Source: Candidatus Staskawiczbacteria bacterium (GTDB taxonomy: Bacteria > Patescibacteriota > Minisyncoccia > Minisyncoccales > Staskawiczbacteraceae). Taken from it: DNA of 8,749 nt. Within the stretch, counting starts at the first letter, position 1. Each line of letters opens with the position of its first letter. The DNA lies in the NCBI GenBank assembly GCA_903913175.1, contig CAIWKF010000037.1, forward strand, positions 1-8,749. Direction: 5' to 3'. The position numbers were made by a program, and so were the translations under genes. Positions 1 to 6,141 of the stretch are shown here, piece after piece. The notes under the pieces are model-generated. The model saw only the letters and a list, made by a program, of their open reading frames with translations. It did not search any database and was not told the DNA's origin.

Positions 1-12
1 AAAAAGTTCGCG

Positions 13-48
13 ACTTTAAAACTTTATAACTTTAAAACTTAATAACTT
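13..48. repeat. Short AT-rich tandem repeat, period 16 bp, about 2.3 copies
   Basis: The 12-mer ACTTTAAAACTT occurs at 13-24 and again at 29-40, with four-base spacers TATA and AATA, and a third partial copy (ACTT) at 45-48 that runs into the stop codon of the receiver gene. Just outside it, AAAGT (3-7) and ACTTT (13-17) form a weak 5-bp inverted repeat around a TCGCG loop. On the minus strand, where the pilus operon ends, this small hairpin is followed by a short T run at the window edge, so it may be a poor terminator. The repeat itself is seen directly; any role is unknown. Confidence 0.6.
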
Positions 49-406
49 ACGAGAGTATATTTTTTATTTCTATTGCCATTTCACTTGGCGTTTTCTCTGT
101 TTTAGTAAAATATCTGGCTATACCAAACTTTTCACCTTTAGATATATCTTGCTTTAATGCAGAAAAAATAACTACTTTTAAATTTGTAAATTTTAAATCT
201 TCTCTAATAATTCTTAAAACCTCCCAGCCATCAATTTTAGGTAAAGCTAAATCCAAAATTACTAAATCTGGAGTTTTATCTTTTATTCTACTTATTGCAG
301 TTTCTCCATCTTGGGCCAAATCTAAATCATAGCCTTCTTTTTTAAGTTGCATAGAATAAATATCAATAATAAATGGATCATCTTCTACTAATAAAATTGT
401 TTTCAT
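47..406 (-). CDS. Stand-alone response regulator receiver domain (CheY-like)
   Basis: This 119-residue protein is a single phosphoacceptor receiver domain with no output domain. The N-terminal acidic pair is D9-D10, the predicted phosphorylated aspartate is D52 in the LVILDLALPKIDG segment, the conserved switch hydroxyl is S82 (FSA), and the conserved lysine is K102 (TKT). All residues needed for Mg2+-dependent phosphotransfer are therefore present. It is the last gene of the pilus operon, starting 17 nt after the pilB stop, which suggests it acts on pilus assembly or motor function by protein-protein contact, as CheY-like PilG/PilH do in Pseudomonas (analogy, not shown here). No histidine kinase is encoded nearby, so its phosphodonor is unknown. 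The start is ATG without a Shine-Dalgarno motif. Confidence 0.92.
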   Translation of the reverse strand: MKTILLVEDDPFIIDIYSMQLKKEGYDLDLAQDGETAISRIKDKTPDLVILDLALPKIDGWEVLRIIREDLKFTNLKVVIFSALKQDISKGEKFGIARYFTKTEKTPSEMAIEIKNILS

Positions 407-423
407 TTAATTTTATAAAAATA

Positions 424-2157
424 TTATTTTTCTTCCGTGGCCCTTGAAACTTCCTGCATAGTAGTTTGACCTCTTAACACCTTTAAAATTCCTTCTTGTT
501 CCATGGTTAACATCCCTTGTCTTTGAGCTAATTTAAAAATTTCTTGTTCAGATGGATTTTTAAGAATCATTTCAGCTAATTCATCTGTCATTGCTAAAAC
601 TTCATAAAGCCCAGATCTACCAGAATAACCCTTTAACCCGCATTTTTCACAACCCTTAATTTCATATATATAAATTCCATTGGATATATCAATATCTTTT
701 TTTGCATGCGCAGGCATAGCTTTTAATTTTTCTTGTAAATATTTTTGTATTTTTTCGCTTGGCTTTACTTTTTCTTTACAAAACTCACATAAATTCCTAA
801 CTAATCTTTGAGAAATAGCTATTCTTAAGGTTGAAGGAATCAAAAACGGCTTAATTCCCATATCAATTAACCTTGAAACAACTCCTGTTGCAGAATTAGT
901 GTGCAAGGAAGATAAAACAATGTGTCCTGTTAAAGCAGCATTAACAGCCAAGGATGCGGTCTCTTCATCTCTTATTTCTCCAACCATAATAATATTTGGA
1001 TCTTGTCTTAAAATTTGACGCAAACCTTGTGAAAATCCATAACCTATTTCTGGTTTAATTTGAGATTGATTCACTCCAGCTATAGAATATTCAACAGGGT
1101 CTTCCAATGTTACAATATTAACACTATCTTTATTTAAAATTCTTAAAAGTGAATAAAGCGTAGTAGATTTTCCAGAACCAGTAGGACCAGTAGCTAAAAC
1201 CATGCCATAAGGTTTTGAAATTGCATCTTTTATAACTTCAAGATTTCTACCATTTAAACCTAAATCTTCAAAAGACCTTACCCCAGTGTTGCTGTCTAAA
1301 ATTCTAAGCTCTACTTTTTCTCCATAAAGAGTTGGGAAAGTAGCTACTCTAAAATCAACATCTTTATTATTTATTTTAGCTGAAAATCTTCCATCTTGAG
1401 GCACTCTGTTTTCATCAATCTTTAAACCAGCAATAATTTTAATTCTAGTAGTTACTGCCATATGAACATTCAATGGCAAAAATAAACTAGGATACAAAAT
1501 TCCATCCTGTCTAAACCGAATATTTAGTTTATCTCTAGAAGGCTCTATATGAATATCAGAGGCATTACCTTCAATTGCGTGCCGTAAAAGAACCAAAACC
1601 ATTTTTATAATAGGAGCATCTTCTACTATTGTTTTACTGTCATTAGATTTTTCACCTAAAACAATATTTGTTACCCTGCCATCATTTTGTTCTTTTTTAA
1701 ATTCCTCTAAAGCTCTTTTAGTTTCACTTTTTAATGTTCTATGTTGCTTGAGAAGATTATTTAAATTTTCCAAAGTTATTAAATAAACCTCAAATTTAAA
1801 ATTTTCTTGCCTTGCTAAAAACCTTAATGCGTTTTGAGCTGGTATACTTTCTGGATAAACCATTCCAATCTGAATAATTCCTTCTTTCTTTGCTAGTGGA
1901 ACCATTTTATAGTTATAAGCAGCTTCCTCGGGTATTAGTTCTAATGTTTCCAAAAAAACATCTTCTGGTTTTACTTTTTTTAAAATAATTTTAAAAATTT
2001 TACTTTTTCTTTCAAATAAATCTTCTTCTGAGGTTAATTTTTTTTCTAAAATAATCTCTTCTTCTGTTTTACCAGTTTTCATTATCTCTTGTTCAATATC
2101 AGTTTTTTGCTGTTCGCTAATTATTCCTTCGCCAAACAAATCTTGCGTTATTTTCAT
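424..2157 (-). CDS. pilB: Type IV pilus assembly ATPase PilB (GspE/PulE family)
   Basis: This 577-residue cytoplasmic hexameric ATPase would power pilin polymerisation. The N-terminal ~150 residues resemble the MshEN/GspE N-terminal region. The motor core follows with Walker A GPTGSGKS at 324-331, an Asp box (LEDPVE, 351-356), Walker B and catalytic glutamate (IIMVGEIRDEET, about 389-400, E394), and a His box (GHIVLSSLHT, 411-420). A zinc-binding tetracysteine (C457, C460, C503, C506) near the C-terminus is typical of PilB/GspE and absent from the retraction ATPase PilT, which supports the extension-motor call. Length matches the family (about 560-580). It lies downstream of the pilM-pilN-pilO-pilP-like genes after a 70-nt gap and 17 nt before the receiver gene. 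No PilT or PilC is in the window. The ATG start is followed by a plausible N-terminus; no ribosome binding site is visible. Confidence 0.97.
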   Translation of the reverse strand: MKITQDLFGEGIISEQQKTDIEQEIMKTGKTEEEIILEKKLTSEEDLFERKSKIFKIILKKVKPEDVFLETLELIPEEAAYNYKMVPLAKKEGIIQIGMVYPESIPAQNALRFLARQENFKFEVYLITLENLNNLLKQHRTLKSETKRALEEFKKEQNDGRVTNIVLGEKSNDSKTIVEDAPIIKMVLVLLRHAIEGNASDIHIEPSRDKLNIRFRQDGILYPSLFLPLNVHMAVTTRIKIIAGLKIDENRVPQDGRFSAKINNKDVDFRVATFPTLYGEKVELRILDSNTGVRSFEDLGLNGRNLEVIKDAISKPYGMVLATGPTGSGKSTTLYSLLRILNKDSVNIVTLEDPVEYSIAGVNQSQIKPEIGYGFSQGLRQILRQDPNIIMVGEIRDEETASLAVNAALTGHIVLSSLHTNSATGVVSRLIDMGIKPFLIPSTLRIAISQRLVRNLCEFCKEKVKPSEKIQKYLQEKLKAMPAHAKKDIDISNGIYIYEIKGCEKCGLKGYSGRSGLYEVLAMTDELAEMILKNPSEQEIFKLAQRQGMLTMEQEGILKVLRGQTTMQEVSRATEEK

Positions 2158-2169
2158 TTATATAATGCC

Positions 2170-2216
2170 AATAATATTATTCTAAATAATAAATTGGTGT
2201 ATTAATTTATATTATT
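2170..2216. repeat. AT-only inverted repeats between the PilP-like gene and pilB
   Basis: The 70-nt gap before pilB holds a perfect 12-bp palindrome AATAATATTATT (2170-2181). Next to it is an imperfect inverted repeat, with arms about 2184-2195 and 2204-2216 that pair with a two-base bulge around a GGTGTATT loop. It contains almost no G or C, so RNA hairpins here would be weak. It is not a convincing terminator, as there is no GC stem. It could be an mRNA processing or protein binding site, or simply AT-rich sequence that pairs by chance. I found no good promoter in this gap. Confidence 0.3.
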
Positions 2217-2227
2217 AACGCTATATT

Positions 2228-2665
2228 TTATTTTTTTACAGTTGAATCTTTTTGATCTATGGGCACTTTATCATAATACATTATAAATGGATTAACTCTT
2301 CCAGGAGAAATTGCTTCAACATAAATGTCTGAAAATTTCATATTTTTTAACATTTCTTCTGCTACAATTTGCGATCCAGCCGTAACTTTACCATTAACTA
2401 TTTTTTTATTTTGATCTGTAGCTTTATAACTAAATTGTTGCTCTATTTTTTCTACAACAGAAAGATTTTTAACTTGTTCTGAATCTAAAATTTCAAAATT
2501 AATCTTTATATCTGGTCTTTGAGATGACTGCTCAACTAATACAGTTTCTGGTTTTGATAAAAAAATAAAAAGTGTAATAAAAACTAAAATTACCACAAAC
2601 AATGCTATTGTTACAAAAATTAGTAATCTTTGTTTTTGTTTTGGTGATACGAAAACTATAGCCAT
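2228..2665 (-). CDS. Small membrane-anchored pilus protein, PilP-like by position
   Basis: This 145-residue protein has a short basic N-terminus, one strong transmembrane helix (about 14-37) and an extracytoplasmic domain. A hydrophilic segment INFEILDSEQVKNL (55-68) leads into a stretch at 78-116 with the spacing F-x-Y-x-A-x-D...V-x-G-x-x-x-A...A-x-x-x-L. That resembles the small N-terminal beta-alpha-beta element of PilC/GspF. It ends with GRVNPF (122-127), similar to the G-R-x-D/N-P-F motif of PilP proteins. Unlike Gram-negative PilP it has no lipobox cysteine. It starts 4 nt after the pilO stop, so it is almost certainly co-translated with PilO and part of the same inner-membrane alignment complex. 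Membership in the pilus operon is firm; homology to PilP is inferred from position and the GRxNPF motif only. Confidence 0.75.
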   Translation of the reverse strand: MAIVFVSPKQKQRLLIFVTIALFVVILVFITLFIFLSKPETVLVEQSSQRPDIKINFEILDSEQVKNLSVVEKIEQQFSYKATDQNKKIVNGKVTAGSQIVAEEMLKNMKFSDIYVEAISPGRVNPFIMYYDKVPIDQKDSTVKK

Positions 2666-2669
2666 AATT

Positions 2670-3200
2670 TTAATATGAATGCATTTTAAATTCTAAACTA
2701 AATTGAAATATTTCCTGACTTTTGTCTCCTTGCGAAGAAAAAGAAACTACCGCAACTTCTACTAAACTAGCTGATTTTTCTAAAGATCTTATAAGGTTTT
2801 TTAAAGAGTTGTAACTTCCAATTGCATTAGCAGAAAAAGTAATTTCTTTAATGTTCTCCCCTTTATCTGAAGCTGAAACCCTTGTAAAAGCTAAACTTTT
2901 AAGAATTAACCCATTTTCAGCTGTTTTCTTTTGTATAAAATAGACTAAACTACTATATCGTGAAGCTGGTGGCAATGCTTCATTAACCTTTTCTAGGCTT
3001 TCTTTTCGTGTTTGCAATTCATCATATACTCTAGTTATTTCTGCAAAATAAGCATATTTGCTGCTAACTTCTGAATCCAATATTGCCAGCTTAGACTGCA
3101 ATGATTTAAATTCTTTGTACCTTGGAATAGTAAAAAAATACAACAAAAGCAGTGCAATGATAATTATTAAAACTATAAATATCGGTTTTTTTACTTCCAT
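2670..3200 (-). CDS. pilO: Type IV pilus inner-membrane protein PilO-like
   Basis: This 176-residue bitopic protein has an N-terminal transmembrane helix (about 7-24) after a short basic cytoplasmic tail. A predicted coiled-coil region follows (about 29-75), then a proline turn (LPPASRYSSL, 76-85) that opens a ferredoxin-like alpha/beta domain to the C-terminus. The segment GSYNSLKNLIRSLEKSASLV (128-147) is the typical helix of PilO. PilO dimerises with PilN and connects the cytoplasmic PilM-PilB motor side to the outside of the membrane. It sits 36 nt after pilN and 4 nt before the PilP-like gene. Sequence conservation in this family is low, so the call rests on architecture, these patches and gene order. 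The ATG start places the transmembrane helix correctly, and no Shine-Dalgarno motif is seen. Confidence 0.88.
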   Translation of the reverse strand: MEVKKPIFIVLIIIIALLLLYFFTIPRYKEFKSLQSKLAILDSEVSSKYAYFAEITRVYDELQTRKESLEKVNEALPPASRYSSLVYFIQKKTAENGLILKSLAFTRVSASDKGENIKEITFSANAIGSYNSLKNLIRSLEKSASLVEVAVVSFSSQGDKSQEIFQFSLEFKMHSY

Positions 3201-3236
3201 ATAATTGCTAATATAATAAAGAATAAAACTAAAAAT

Positions 3237-3824
3237 CTATGGCAATATATTGTTAGCCGGCACTTCAGCAGTATTGTTAATTGGTTCTAGTTGAGAGGTT
3301 TCAAATATTTTAGTGTCTAAAGAAATAGATAAAGAAAATTTTATTCTATTTTTATCTCCTATTGTTAAATTGGATAAGTCAACTTTTTTTACAAATTCAT
3401 TATTTTCAAAAACCAAAACCTGACGACTTAGCACAACCATACTTTCTGCCTCACCATTAATATTTATTTCACTTGCCTTTCCAGACATACTAAAGTTTGA
3501 AAGCCAAACTTCTGGTAAAACATTTTTTTCTAAAAAGATAAAAGCATTTGAAGGAAACTTATGAGCATTAATTAATTTTCCAAAATCATTAATTTTTGCC
3601 TGATAATTAAAAACTATTTTTTCATAGTTTTTTTGTTCTGCTGTACCTATATCTAACATTTTTAAATCTAATTGCTTTATTGCTTCAGTTTGTAGAAAAA
3701 TTTTAGCACCAAAAATAAAATAACAAAAAATCGTAGATACCAATAAAGAAACCATAAAATAAAAACCAATATCTATCCACAATGATTTTTTATTGCCTAA
3801 TTGTTTTAAAAACCCTAAATCCAT
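3237..3824 (-). CDS. pilN: Type IV pilus inner-membrane protein PilN-like
   Basis: This 195-residue bitopic protein has a cytoplasmic N-terminus of about 16 residues, a long transmembrane helix (about 17-44) and a coiled-coil linker (about 45-90). An extracytoplasmic domain follows with the PilN-typical pattern of a tryptophan strand and a Gly-Glu-Ala turn (VLPEVWLSNFSMSG, 102-115; NINGEAESMVVLSRQV, 121-136). The usual short N-terminal motif that binds PilM (INLLP in Gram-negatives) is not obvious; MDLGFLKQLG stands in its place. The C-terminus is a low-complexity Asn/Pro tail. It lies directly between pilM (75 nt gap) and pilO (36 nt gap), the canonical order. The stop is TAG. A candidate promoter lies in the gap just upstream, so pilN may also be transcribed independently of pilM. 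Confidence 0.88.
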   Translation of the reverse strand: MDLGFLKQLGNKKSLWIDIGFYFMVSLLVSTIFCYFIFGAKIFLQTEAIKQLDLKMLDIGTAEQKNYEKIVFNYQAKINDFGKLINAHKFPSNAFIFLEKNVLPEVWLSNFSMSGKASEININGEAESMVVLSRQVLVFENNEFVKKVDLSNLTIGDKNRIKFSLSISLDTKIFETSQLEPINNTAEVPANNILP

Positions 3825-3853
3825 AACTTATTATTTTGATTATTATTAACTTC

Positions 3854-3882
3854 ATTATACAACAATATAAAAAATACAACAA
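3854..3882 (-). promoter_or_regulatory. Candidate internal sigma-70-type promoter before pilN
   Basis: On the minus strand a TTGTTG -35-like element (3877-3882) and a perfect TATAAT -10 (3854-3859) are separated by 17 bases. Initiation would fall near 3847, leaving a leader of about 22 nt before the pilN ATG. The -35 matches the consensus in only three positions, and AT-rich sequence yields chance -10 boxes, so this is moderate evidence. The -10 context TTGTATAAT recurs in the divergent region near 6132. Confidence 0.4.
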
Positions 3883-3899
3883 ATTATTAATTTTAAAGA

Positions 3900-4973
3900 C
3901 TATCCTTCTAAACCACCCAAAGCAGCGCCAACTGAAACTGAAAAACTAGGACCCATTTCTTTAAGTGTTTCATCTAATATTGGTGGATACAAAAATTTAG
4001 AAAAACAATTTGGAATTAAAACTTTTTTACCAATGCTTTCCTGAAAATATTCTTTTAGTCCAGGTAAATTTGCAGTTCCACCTGTAAGATAAATTTCTTC
4101 AATGTTTTTTCCAGTTGATTGAAAAAAATCACTAGAAACTTTTTTTACTTCAAATAAAAGTGGATCTATCAAAAGATATAGTGCTTTTGTAATATTTTTG
4201 TCTACATCAATTAAGCCTTTTGAATTTTTTATTTCTTCTGCTTCAACGCGACTCATTCCAAAAGAAGAAGCAATCGCATAATTTAACTGCCCACCAGCAA
4301 AAGAAGAGCTATAGCTTTTCTTTAAGTGGCCTTTGTCAACAATATTAATTGTTGTACTTTGGACTCCAATATCTATTAAACATATTGTTTTTTTTGATCC
4401 GTTTAAAAGCGCTCTTGTTATTGCTAGTGCCTCAGCTTCAATTGAATATAATTCAAGCCCCACATTATCAGCAACCTTTTTATAACTTTGCAAAATTTGA
4501 TTTGGGATTGCAGTTAATAATATCTCGAGTTTTGATTTTTTATCTCCAGGAGTGCCATTTATCAATTGCCAATCTAAAGTTGTTTCTGCTGATGGTAACG
4601 GAATATATTGAGGAGCATGATAACGAACAGCCTCAGAAATCTCTTTTTCTGCCATTGGTGGCAGTTCAAAGGAAGTAGAAAAAGTAGAATAATCTGGTAT
4701 AGAAAATACAGCAGCTTTTGTTTTTATTCCAGATTCTTCTAAAACTGCCTTAATGGCTCGTGAAACAAAAAAATCTGAAAGTAAATAATTGCTTCCTGCA
4801 AAATTTCTAAAAGGATCATGGTCTTCATAAAGAGACATTGCTTTTATTTCTCCATAATTTTCTAAGGTTCTTCCCCCTCCCCAATGCGAAATCTCCACAA
4901 TTTTTATTGAGGAAGTTCCAATATCAACTCCTATCATTTTCTTTGGAAAAAATAACCTAAAAGGATTAAACAT
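3900..4973 (-). CDS. pilM: Type IV pilus assembly protein PilM (actin-like ATPase fold)
   Basis: This 357-residue cytoplasmic protein has the actin/FtsA fold. It shows the phosphate-1 loop GVDIGTSSIK (15-24), the phosphate-2 loop LIDIGVQSTTINI (199-211) and the adenosine motif YLTGGTANLPGL (295-306), and ends in a typical SVSVGAALGG segment (345-354). A short hydrophobic/basic N-terminus (MFNPFRLFFPKK) may lie against the membrane. PilM binds ATP and the cytoplasmic tail of PilN, linking the membrane complex to PilB. It is the first gene of the pilus operon. The ATG start is supported by the correct distance to the first phosphate loop. No ribosome binding site or clear minus-strand promoter is visible in the 103 nt upstream. 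Transcription may instead read through from the GrpB/NYN pair, although the hairpin at 5050-5071 lies between. Confidence 0.96.
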   Translation of the reverse strand: MFNPFRLFFPKKMIGVDIGTSSIKIVEISHWGGGRTLENYGEIKAMSLYEDHDPFRNFAGSNYLLSDFFVSRAIKAVLEESGIKTKAAVFSIPDYSTFSTSFELPPMAEKEISEAVRYHAPQYIPLPSAETTLDWQLINGTPGDKKSKLEILLTAIPNQILQSYKKVADNVGLELYSIEAEALAITRALLNGSKKTICLIDIGVQSTTINIVDKGHLKKSYSSSFAGGQLNYAIASSFGMSRVEAEEIKNSKGLIDVDKNITKALYLLIDPLLFEVKKVSSDFFQSTGKNIEEIYLTGGTANLPGLKEYFQESIGKKVLIPNCFSKFLYPPILDETLKEMGPSFSVSVGAALGGLEG

Positions 4974-5003
4974 ATCGTAAATTTTTATTTTTTAATTTTA
5001 CCC

Positions 5004-5031
5004 TTGACATAGGCTTATTATTTGATACAAT
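5004..5031 (+). promoter_or_regulatory. Strong sigma-70-type promoter, plus strand, facing no gene
   Basis: A perfect -35 TTGACA (5004-5009), a 16-base spacer and a -10 TACAAT (5026-5031) with an extended TGA just before it (5023-5025) form the best promoter match in the window. Initiation is expected near 5038. It points away from pilM and runs into the terminator at 5050-5078. The next plus-strand gene, comF, is 1.1 kb away and has its own promoter candidate. Confidence 0.65.
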
Positions 5032-5037
5032 AAATTT

Positions 5038-5078
5038 AGTTTAACAGAACCACTCAGCGAAAGCTGGGTGGGTTTTTT
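5038..5078 (+). ncRNA. Possible ~40-nt terminator-only transcript
   Basis: If the promoter at 5004-5031 fires and the terminator at 5050-5078 works, the product is an RNA of about 41 nt with about 12 unpaired bases (TTTAACAGAAC region), a GNRA-capped hairpin and a U tail. It has no start codon. The 3' end overlaps the last codon position of the convergent NYN gene by only about two bases, so it is not a substantial antisense RNA. It is not a family I recognise. It may be a small RNA, an abortive transcript that insulates neighbours, or what remains after loss of a gene between promoter and terminator. Confidence 0.25.
5050..5078 (+). terminator. Intrinsic terminator, plus strand, GAAA-loop hairpin with T6
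   Basis: CCACTCAGC (5050-5058) pairs with GCTGGGTGG (5063-5071) over nine base pairs, with a single U-G wobble, around a GAAA tetraloop (5059-5062). One G and then six T follow (5073-5078), which is the form of a plus-strand intrinsic terminator. On the minus strand the hairpin is followed by TTCTGTT, a poor U tract, so it would work weakly at best behind the NYN gene. It is the only GC-rich stem in the window's intergenic sequence. Confidence 0.8.
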
Positions 5079-5580
5079 ATTCTCTGGCTATTTTGTCTTT
5101 TATATTTTCAAAATAAACAATTTTAGAACACTCAAGTTTCAATTCCCACGAGATAGTTTTTCTAGAAGAATAAATAATTGTTTTTACTCCCACATCTTTT
5201 AATTTTTTAACCAAATACTTAAAATCGCTATCTCCACTAAAAATTATAACTTCGTCCAGTTTTGATTTGTCAAGCAAAATATCAGCTGTCATTTCCACAT
5301 CAAAATTTGCTTTATAGATAATTCCCTCATTAACTTTTATCTTTTTTAAAGGTTTTGTTATTACATTAAAACCAACTGCGTTTAGGTATTGGAGATATTT
5401 TAGCATTTTTTCGTCACCATCTTTTACGCCAACATAATACTTCCATTCTACCACATCTTTTCCATCTTCAACAAAACTTTTAACTTTTACCCAGTCAATA
5501 AACCAACCCAATCTTTTTTGAGTATAGAATATATTTGCTCCATCAATATAAATTTTTACTTTTGGCTTTCCTGTTAACAT
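5077..5580 (-). CDS. NYN-domain protein (LabA/DUF88-like, PIN-like ribonuclease fold)
   Basis: This 167-residue protein spans a single NYN domain. The first strand has YIDGANIF (11-18, D13 and N16), the central part has KANFDVEMTADILLD (90-104, D94 and D100), and the third acidic patch is FSGDSDFKYLV (114-124, D117 and D119). These aspartates form the metal-binding site of PIN/NYN nucleases, so a metal-dependent RNase activity is likely, though the substrate is unknown. There is no signal peptide or membrane segment, so it is cytoplasmic. Its ATG overlaps the stop of the upstream GrpB-like gene (ATGTTAA, 7-nt overlap), indicating translational coupling. Its TAA stop overlaps the T run of the opposite-strand terminator. 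Family assignment is secure; function is not known. Confidence 0.9.
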   Translation of the reverse strand: MLTGKPKVKIYIDGANIFYTQKRLGWFIDWVKVKSFVEDGKDVVEWKYYVGVKDGDEKMLKYLQYLNAVGFNVITKPLKKIKVNEGIIYKANFDVEMTADILLDKSKLDEVIIFSGDSDFKYLVKKLKDVGVKTIIYSSRKTISWELKLECSKIVYFENIKDKIARE

Positions 5581-6092
5581 ATAATATTTAAAATTTTATT
5601 TATAAACTCTAATTTTTTACGATAATATTGCTGGGCGTTCAATCCATTACTCTCTTCTTTTAATTTTATATATTCCTGCAAAGCATTTTTATTTTCTTTT
5701 AAATAATTTTCAAATTTGCCATGATTTATCCAATTTTCAGTTTCATTGTTTATCAAAAATACTGTTATTTTTATGTTATCACTGTGTCTTACAAATCTTA
5801 CTCTTTCGAGTGGATAAAAACTACCAGGCTTGCCAAAGTATTCCAATAATTTTTCATAATACCTGTCAAAATCTTTTTCTAAAACCGGAATGTATATATC
5901 AATTTCTTTCTCACCTAAAATTTCTAAAGCAGTTGACCCGCAATGTAAAACTTCTACCTCTGGCAAAAAATCATTAATTTCTTTTTTAATTTCCTCAAAA
6001 ATTATTTTTGACTCTGAGTTATATGGAAAAATTTCTATTTTCTTTTCTTTGTCTAAATGTGCTATCCACTTTTCTTATTCTTCTGTTAGCAT
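5574..6092 (-). pseudogene. GrpB/UPF0157 nucleotidyltransferase-like gene with an in-frame TAA at codon 6
   Basis: Reading from the ATG at 6090-6092 gives MLTEE, then TAA (6075-6077), then an uninterrupted frame of 166 codons to the stop at 5574. The segment after the stop (EKWIAHLDKEKKIEIFPYNS) continues directly into the family core VLHCGSTAL and EIDIYIPV, and later into a typical C-terminal helix region (GKFENYLKENKNALQEYIKL). GrpB proteins have a nucleotidyltransferase-like fold with a G-S motif and acidic residues; their substrate is not established. After the TAA the only usual start codon before the core is TTG at 5964-5966. A 130-residue product from there would lack about 32 N-terminal residues that belong to the domain. 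The gene is therefore a very recent nonsense mutant, a sequencing error, read through, or restarted at TTG. It overlaps the NYN gene by 7 nt. Confidence 0.75.
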
Positions 6093-6113
6093 AATTAATT
6101 TTTTTTATTTATG

Positions 6114-6141
6114 TTAGAACATGTTTATGTTATTATACAAT
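6114..6141 (+). promoter_or_regulatory. Candidate comF promoter in the divergent region
   Basis: A TACAAT -10 (6136-6141) in the context TTATACAATAAAT resembles the -10 at 5026-5031 (GATACAATAAAT). The -35 candidate TTAGAA (6114-6119) is 16 bases upstream and poor. Initiation would fall near 6148, 23 nt before the GTG start of comF. The perfect 8-bp palindrome AACATGTT (6118-6125) lies in the spacer and could be an operator half, but this is conjecture. Confidence 0.4.
6132..6137 (-). promoter_or_regulatory. Candidate -10 for the GrpB-NYN transcript
   Basis: On the minus strand TATAAT (6132-6137, context TTGTATAAT) would drive the GrpB-like and NYN genes, with initiation near 6125 and a leader of about 33 nt. 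No good -35 is at 16-18 bases; a TTGATA lies 23 bases upstream, too far. The element shares bases with the plus-strand TACAAT at 6136-6141, so the two divergent promoters would compete for polymerase. Confidence 0.35.

Noticed and set aside
2158..2227. Promoter for pilB in the 70-nt gap
   Set aside because: TAGAAT with TTAATA gives only a 15-base spacer and weak matches in sequence that is almost all A and T.
4349..4678. Plus-strand 109-codon open frame
   Set aside because: It lies wholly inside pilM on the opposite strand. Its Leu-rich translation has no family features and pilM is a secure gene.
4974..5040. Minus-strand promoter directly upstream of pilM
   Set aside because: TAAAAT and TTGTAT strings are present on the minus strand, but no pair has 16-18 base spacing with acceptable matches.
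5050..5071. Hairpin as a terminator of the NYN gene on the minus strand
   Set aside because: The minus-strand sequence after the stem is TTCTGTT, not a U tract; the T6 run is on the plus-strand side.
6075..6077. Alternative genetic code (UAA as sense)
   Set aside because: Ten other genes in the window end in TAA at sensible protein ends, and no other frame needs recoding.
5890..6117. Plus-strand 75-codon open frame
   Set aside because: It is antisense to the GrpB-like gene, whose minus-strand translation carries recognisable family motifs. The plus-strand product is Ser/Ile/Phe-rich noise.
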